From the NCBI RefSeq assembly GCF_018119405.1, contig NZ_JAGPWC010000008.1, positions 34,891 to 98,890 of the forward strand: 64,000 bases of DNA. The letters are read 5' to 3'. Within the stretch, counting starts at the first letter, position 1; every line of letters starts with the position of its first letter. Shown piece by piece: positions 60,681 to 64,000 of the stretch. The position numbers were made by a program, and so were the translations under genes. This stretch comes from Massilia sp. ST3 (lineage in GTDB: Bacteria > Pseudomonadota > Gammaproteobacteria > Burkholderiales > Burkholderiaceae_D). The notes beneath the pieces were generated by a model. It saw only the letters and a program-made list of their open reading frames with translations. It ran no database searches and was not told the DNA's origin.

Positions 60681-62624
60681 TTAAGCGTGCGCGCGCGCTT
60701 CCCAGCCCTTCGATTCCACGAATACCTGGAACAGGCGGTCGTCCAGGTGGCCGGCGCGGCATTCCTCGGCCATCAGGTCGAGCGCCCGCTCGGGCGGTAC
60801 CGCCTGCTTGTAGGGACGGTCGCGCGCCGTCAGGGCGTCGTAGATGTCGCTGATCGTCAGGATCCGCGTCTGCAGGCTGATCTGGCCGCCGCGCAGGCCC
60901 ATTGGATAGCCGGAACCGTCCAGCTTCTCGTGATGGCCGTGGGCGATCGCCGGCACCCCGGCCAGCTCGCGGGTCCAGGGAATCAGGATCAGGAAGGAAT
61001 ACGAATCGGCCACATGGGCCTCGATCTGGCGCCGTTCGTCCGGCGTCAGGCAGCCCTTGCCGATGTTCAGCGCGGCGAACTCCTCGTCGCTGAGCAGGCG
61101 GAAACCGGGGTCGTCGGTGCCGGGACAGGCATGGCAGCGGATGGCGTCCAGCTCGGCCGGCGGCTCGGCATGCGAAACCGAGGGCTCGTTGGCGCGCACG
61201 ATCAGCTCGAGGAATTCGTCCAGGCGAGCGCCCTCGTCGCGCAGTTCGGCCTCGATGCGGTCGCGCTCGCGGCGGAATTCGGTCATGCTGAGTTCCCCGT
61301 GCAGGTGGCGTTCGGCCAGGCTGCGCCAGGCGTGCCGTTCCAGGCAGGCGCGCGCGTACTGGAAACGCTGCTCGAGGAGGCGCATGTCGGCATGATGCAG
61401 CTTCTTTTCCTTGCGCAGCACGTGCTCGCGCACGCCCACCTTGCCGAAGTCGTGCAGCAGCGCGGCGTAGCGGATCTCGCGCAGCTGGGCCGGGGTGAAG
61501 GCGGCCGCGCGCAGGCTGCTGTCGCCGGCGTGCTCGATCGCCATCGCCAGCCCTTCGGCATAGCCGGCAACCCGGAACGAATGGCCCGCCGTGACCGGGT
61601 CGCGCTCCTCGATCGCCTGTACCGAGGCGCACACGAAGCCGTCGAGCAAGCCCTTGATGTCCGAATACAGCTGGAAATTCTTCAGGGCCACCGCGGTTTC
61701 CGCGCACACGCCGCTCAGGATCTCGAGATCGGCGTCCTGGAAGGCATAGGGATCGGACGAGGTGTCGACCTGGATCAGGCCGAGCACTTCCTCGCCCAGG
61801 ATCAGCGGCACGCACATGACGCTCAGAATGGCCTGGGCCACGATCGACTCCTGGGCCGCGAAATGGCGGTCGGCCAGGGTGTCGACCGACAGGATGGCGC
61901 GCTTGCGCACCAGCACCTCGTCGACGATGGTGTGCGAGATGCGCACCTGGGCCGGGTCTTCGACGGCGCCGCCGCGGCGCCGCGCCGCCACCGGCCGCGG
62001 CGGATCGCGCTCCGTCCCGCGCAGCATGATGAATGCGCGCTCGGCCAGGGGGAACAGGTCGAAGATCAGGTTCATGATCTTCTCGATCAGGGTGTCCTGG
62101 TCGGTGACCGCGCCGAGCGCGATACTGACCTGGGCCATCGCATGCAGCCGGTGCACCGTGTTCTCGAGTTCGCTGCGGGCGGCGTTCTGCGTGTCGACCA
62201 CCGGCGCGAAGCGGGTCGCATCGACCGAGCGCGTGATGACCGTCGGCGCGCTGCCGCGCTCCGGCAGCATCAGCGAGTGGAACACCAGTTGCGCCGAAGC
62301 CAGGGCGAGTTCCTCGCCGTCGCGCAAGGCGTGCCAGTTGCCGGGCGCCAGGCGCTCGCCATCGACGAAGGTGCCGTTGCGCGAGTGCAGGTCTTCGATG
62401 AAATAGGTGGCGCCGCGGCGCCGGATGCGCGCATGGCGGCGGCTGATGGTCTGCTCCGGGATACAGACGTTCTTGTCGTCGGCCAGGGCGTCCTGCGGCC
62501 CGCGTCCGAGCACGGCTTCGTCATGCAGGGGGAACACGGCGGGCTTGGCCGATTCCGTGCCCAGCCATTCGATATAGGCGCTGACGGGTCCTGTGGCGGC
62601 GGAGAAAGTGGCGTTCGGTTCCAT
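60681..62624 (-). CDS. FHA-GAF-HD-GYP c-di-GMP phosphodiesterase with long insertion
   Basis: A 647-residue cytoplasmic protein. The FHA domain (about 35-115) has AVLGRGPQ, ISRRHARIRR and LHSRNGTFVDG. A GAF domain follows (about 165-320). The HD-GYP phosphodiesterase domain has HDFGKVGV (His391-Asp392) and HHEKLDGSGYP (564 onward). Between these two motifs lie about 170 residues instead of about 60, an insertion with a CHAC motif. The GYP motif and HD pair are intact, so c-di-GMP hydrolysis is expected. The ATG at 62624 follows GGGGAA. The FHA domain suggests control by Ser/Thr phosphorylation, as in its neighbours. Confidence 0.88.
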   Translation of the reverse strand: MEPNATFSAATGPVSAYIEWLGTESAKPAVFPLHDEAVLGRGPQDALADDKNVCIPEQTISRRHARIRRRGATYFIEDLHSRNGTFVDGERLAPGNWHALRDGEELALASAQLVFHSLMLPERGSAPTVITRSVDATRFAPVVDTQNAARSELENTVHRLHAMAQVSIALGAVTDQDTLIEKIMNLIFDLFPLAERAFIMLRGTERDPPRPVAARRRGGAVEDPAQVRISHTIVDEVLVRKRAILSVDTLADRHFAAQESIVAQAILSVMCVPLILGEEVLGLIQVDTSSDPYAFQDADLEILSGVCAETAVALKNFQLYSDIKGLLDGFVCASVQAIEERDPVTAGHSFRVAGYAEGLAMAIEHAGDSSLRAAAFTPAQLREIRYAALLHDFGKVGVREHVLRKEKKLHHADMRLLEQRFQYARACLERHAWRSLAERHLHGELSMTEFRRERDRIEAELRDEGARLDEFLELIVRANEPSVSHAEPPAELDAIRCHACPGTDDPGFRLLSDEEFAALNIGKGCLTPDERRQIEAHVADSYSFLILIPWTRELAGVPAIAHGHHEKLDGSGYPMGLRGGQISLQTRILTISDIYDALTARDRPYKQAVPPERALDLMAEECRAGHLDDRLFQVFVESKGWEARAHA

Positions 62625-62654
62625 GGAAGATTCCCCGCGCACGGCCGGCCTGGC

Positions 62655-63092
62655 TCACCGGACGGTGATCGTGATCTTCCTGGAATGCACGGGCGGCTTG
62701 TGGGGCACGTGGTTTTCGTCCCCCATCAGCAGCTGCAGCGTGTGCTTCCCGGGAGGCAGCTCGATCATGGTTTCGGTCTCGCCGGCGCCGAAATGCAAAT
62801 GGTTGCGGTCCGATGGAATGACCTGTCCGGCAGGCGGAAGTTCCGTATCGATCAAGAGGTGGTGGTGCCCTGTATTGCCGAAGGCGACGCCTTTCGGCGC
62901 CACCCCCATGTGGCGCAGCCCGAACCAGACGCGGAAGGGTTTGCCGGCGGCAAGGACCTCGCCGTCGCGCGGCCAGCCGATGTAGCAGTAGGCGTTGGCG
63001 GGCGCGTCGGCGGCTGCCGCCGGCGGCGCGCCGAGCGGGGCGAAACCGGCGAGCCCGGCCACGAAGGTGGCGGCGGCGAACAGTTTGCGCAT
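62655..63092 (-). CDS. Exported DUF4399 protein (first of a tandem pair)
   Basis: A 145-residue secreted protein with a signal peptide (MRKLFAAATFVAGLAGFAPLG) and a single DUF4399 domain: VWFGLRHMGVAPKGV, GHHHLLIDTELP, RNHLHFGAGETE and PGKHTLQLLMGDENHVPH. The clustered histidines suggest metal binding. Function is not established for the family. It shares most of this sequence with the next gene, from which it is separated by 48 bp. It is followed on the same strand by the HD-GYP gene. Confidence 0.82.
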   Translation of the reverse strand: MRKLFAAATFVAGLAGFAPLGAPPAAAADAPANAYCYIGWPRDGEVLAAGKPFRVWFGLRHMGVAPKGVAFGNTGHHHLLIDTELPPAGQVIPSDRNHLHFGAGETETMIELPPGKHTLQLLMGDENHVPHKPPVHSRKITITVR

Positions 63093-63140
63093 GCTTGTCT
63101 CCGTTGTTCTTGTGATGGACCTTCGCGCCCGGCAAGGGGC

Positions 63141-63605
63141 CTAGCGCACCGTGATGGTGATCTTCTTCGATTGGACCGGCGGCTTGTGCGGCACGTGGTC
63201 CTTGTCTCCCAGCAGCAGCTGCAGGGTGTGCTTACCTGGCGGCAGCTCGACCCGCGCCTCGGTTTCGCCCGCGCCGAAGTGCAGGTGGTTGCGGTCGTTG
63301 GGGATCGCCTCGGTCATCGGCGGCAGTTCGGTGTCGATCAGCAGGTGGTGGTGCCCGGTGTGGGCGACCGCCGTGCCCTTGGGCGCGACACCCATGTTGC
63401 GCAGCCCCATCCTGACCCAGAACTTGCCGCCCTCGATCACCATGCCGTCCTGGGGCCAGATGAAGTACACCTGGGCATTGGCGGGCGCCGCGGCGGGCTG
63501 CGATGCCTGGGCGGGCTTCGCGGGCTGGGCCTGCTGGGCCAGCGCCGCACCCGGCAGCAGGCATGCCGCGCACAGCGCCGGAAGAATGCGGATGGAGCGC
63601 ATCAT
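63141..63605 (-). CDS. Exported DUF4399 protein (second of a tandem pair)
   Basis: A 154-residue paralogue. The signal peptide (MRSIRILPALCAACLLPGAAL) is followed by an Ala/Gln/Pro-rich linker and the DUF4399 domain: YFIWPQDGMVIEGGKFWVRM, GHHHLLIDTELP, RNHLHFGAGETEARVELPPG and GDKDHVPHKPP. The GHHHLLIDTELPP and RNHLHFGAGE blocks are identical to those of its neighbour, so the duplication is probably fairly recent or strongly constrained. The ATG at 63605 has GGGAGG upstream; the next codon is also ATG. It is probably the first gene of the cluster operon. Confidence 0.82.
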   Translation of the reverse strand: MMRSIRILPALCAACLLPGAALAQQAQPAKPAQASQPAAAPANAQVYFIWPQDGMVIEGGKFWVRMGLRNMGVAPKGTAVAHTGHHHLLIDTELPPMTEAIPNDRNHLHFGAGETEARVELPPGKHTLQLLLGDKDHVPHKPPVQSKKITITVR

Positions 63606-63722
63606 TGAGACCTCCCGCCAAATGAAGACTGAGGTGTGCATCTATACTCTTAAATCTGGCACACTCTCACTCAGATCGCAAGGTAATTCCTCACTCGCCC
63701 AGCGAGAAAAAAGGAGCCGCTC

Positions 63723-64000
63723 ATGTGGCACAAACTTTCGATGGTGTGCGTACTGGCAGGCCCGGTCTTCGCGGGCGCCGCAAGCGCGCAGGACCGCGGG
63801 CATGACCTCCAGCTCGCGGGTGTGGTTCCCAAGAACAGCGCCGAGCAGTTCGAGCTGGCCTTCTGGGAATCGATCAAGGACAGCCCCCACGTCAGCGACT
63901 ACGAGGCCTACCTGAAGGCCTACCCCAAGGGCCGCTTCGCCGCGCTGGCCCAGGCCAGGATCGCGCGGCTGCGCGCGGGCCAGGGCACGGGAACGCCGTC
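63723..64000 (+). CDS. Exported protein, start only (runs off window edge)
   Basis: About 92 residues are visible. The signal peptide is [22 protein letters not shown], followed by a segment [30 protein letters not shown], residues about 43-72. This ...WESIKDS...[10 protein letters not shown] module occurs in many larger bacterial proteins, such as caspase-like proteins and Ser/Thr kinase-linked proteins, so the missing part decides its nature. It is divergent from the DUF4399 genes and has a strong AAGGAG site. It may belong to the same system. Confidence 0.6.
   Translation, partial: MWHKLSMVCVLAGPVFAGAASAQDRGHDLQLAGVVPKNSAEQFELAFWESIKDSPHVSDYEAYLKAYPKGRFAALAQARIARLRAGQGTGTP

Overview
The window looks like chromosome of a high-GC, flagellated beta-proteobacterium, most like the Massilia/Telluria group of Oxalobacteraceae. 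This is judged only from gene content: CheV, a lateral-type flagellin, LytTR signalling, PEP-CTERM proteins, TonB receptors with glycosidases, DUF455 next to DNA polymerase II, and many c-di-GMP proteins. There are no rRNA or tRNA genes, CRISPR arrays, transposases or prophage genes. Mobile traces are limited to three short inverted-repeat elements and one decayed gene. Genes are tightly packed and several convergent pairs are only 0-15 bp apart or overlap.

Layout. 1-10 kb: the 5' part of cheV; polB with a DUF455 gene; a heme-oxygenase-like helical protein; a flagellin with its terminator; a PAS-PAS-GGDEF-EAL protein; a LytS/LytTR-type two-component pair. 10-21 kb: an exported M28 peptidase, a Gfo/Idh/MocA oxidoreductase, a MOSC protein with an unusual C-terminal domain, an ExoP-like/SGNH lipoprotein, a DUF4440 protein and a zinc-ribbon protein, an exported DUF4380 protein, an SRAP (YedK) protein, UDP-galactopyranose mutase, and two tandem paralogous PEP-CTERM proteins. 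21-30 kb: a beta-glucan-type utilisation locus (TonB receptor, two GH30 glycosidases, a LacI regulator) carrying four copies of one operator, followed by glucose-6-phosphate dehydrogenase. 30-37 kb: a histidine kinase and a sigma-54 activator divergent from a HlyD/ABC/FtsX efflux operon with a textbook sigma-54 promoter and an upstream palindrome. 37-44 kb: a metallo-beta-lactamase-fold lipoprotein, DUF2784, a PhaC-like hydrolase, a 2-hydroxyacid dehydrogenase, a KdgK-like kinase and a GH3 beta-glucosidase. 44-56 kb: a large patatin/membrane fusion divergent from a NarL-type regulator, a membrane protein, a TRIC-family channel, a phosphopantetheinyl transferase, a Cache-GGDEF protein, DoxX, a small protein, an MFS transporter and a truncated SDR pseudogene. 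56-64 kb: a co-directional cluster with two DUF4399 genes, an FHA-GAF-HD-GYP protein, a TolC/NodT channel, a double-FHA membrane protein and a HlyD adaptor, next to a divergent truncated exported gene.

How parts work together. The GH30 pair, the TonB receptor, the GH3 enzyme and the SGNH/ExoP lipoprotein look like beta-glucan capture and breakdown. Their glucose would enter metabolism through zwf and perhaps the KDG kinase. Two operator families support this: TTGGAAACGTTGCCAA at the receptor and GH30 promoters, and GTTAGCGnTAnCAT at the same distance upstream of the SGNH and GH3 genes. The most system-like unexplained region is 56.3-63.6 kb, where phosphothreonine-binding FHA domains and a c-di-GMP phosphodiesterase are co-transcribed with a trans-envelope adaptor and outer-membrane channel that have no pump or ATPase in view.
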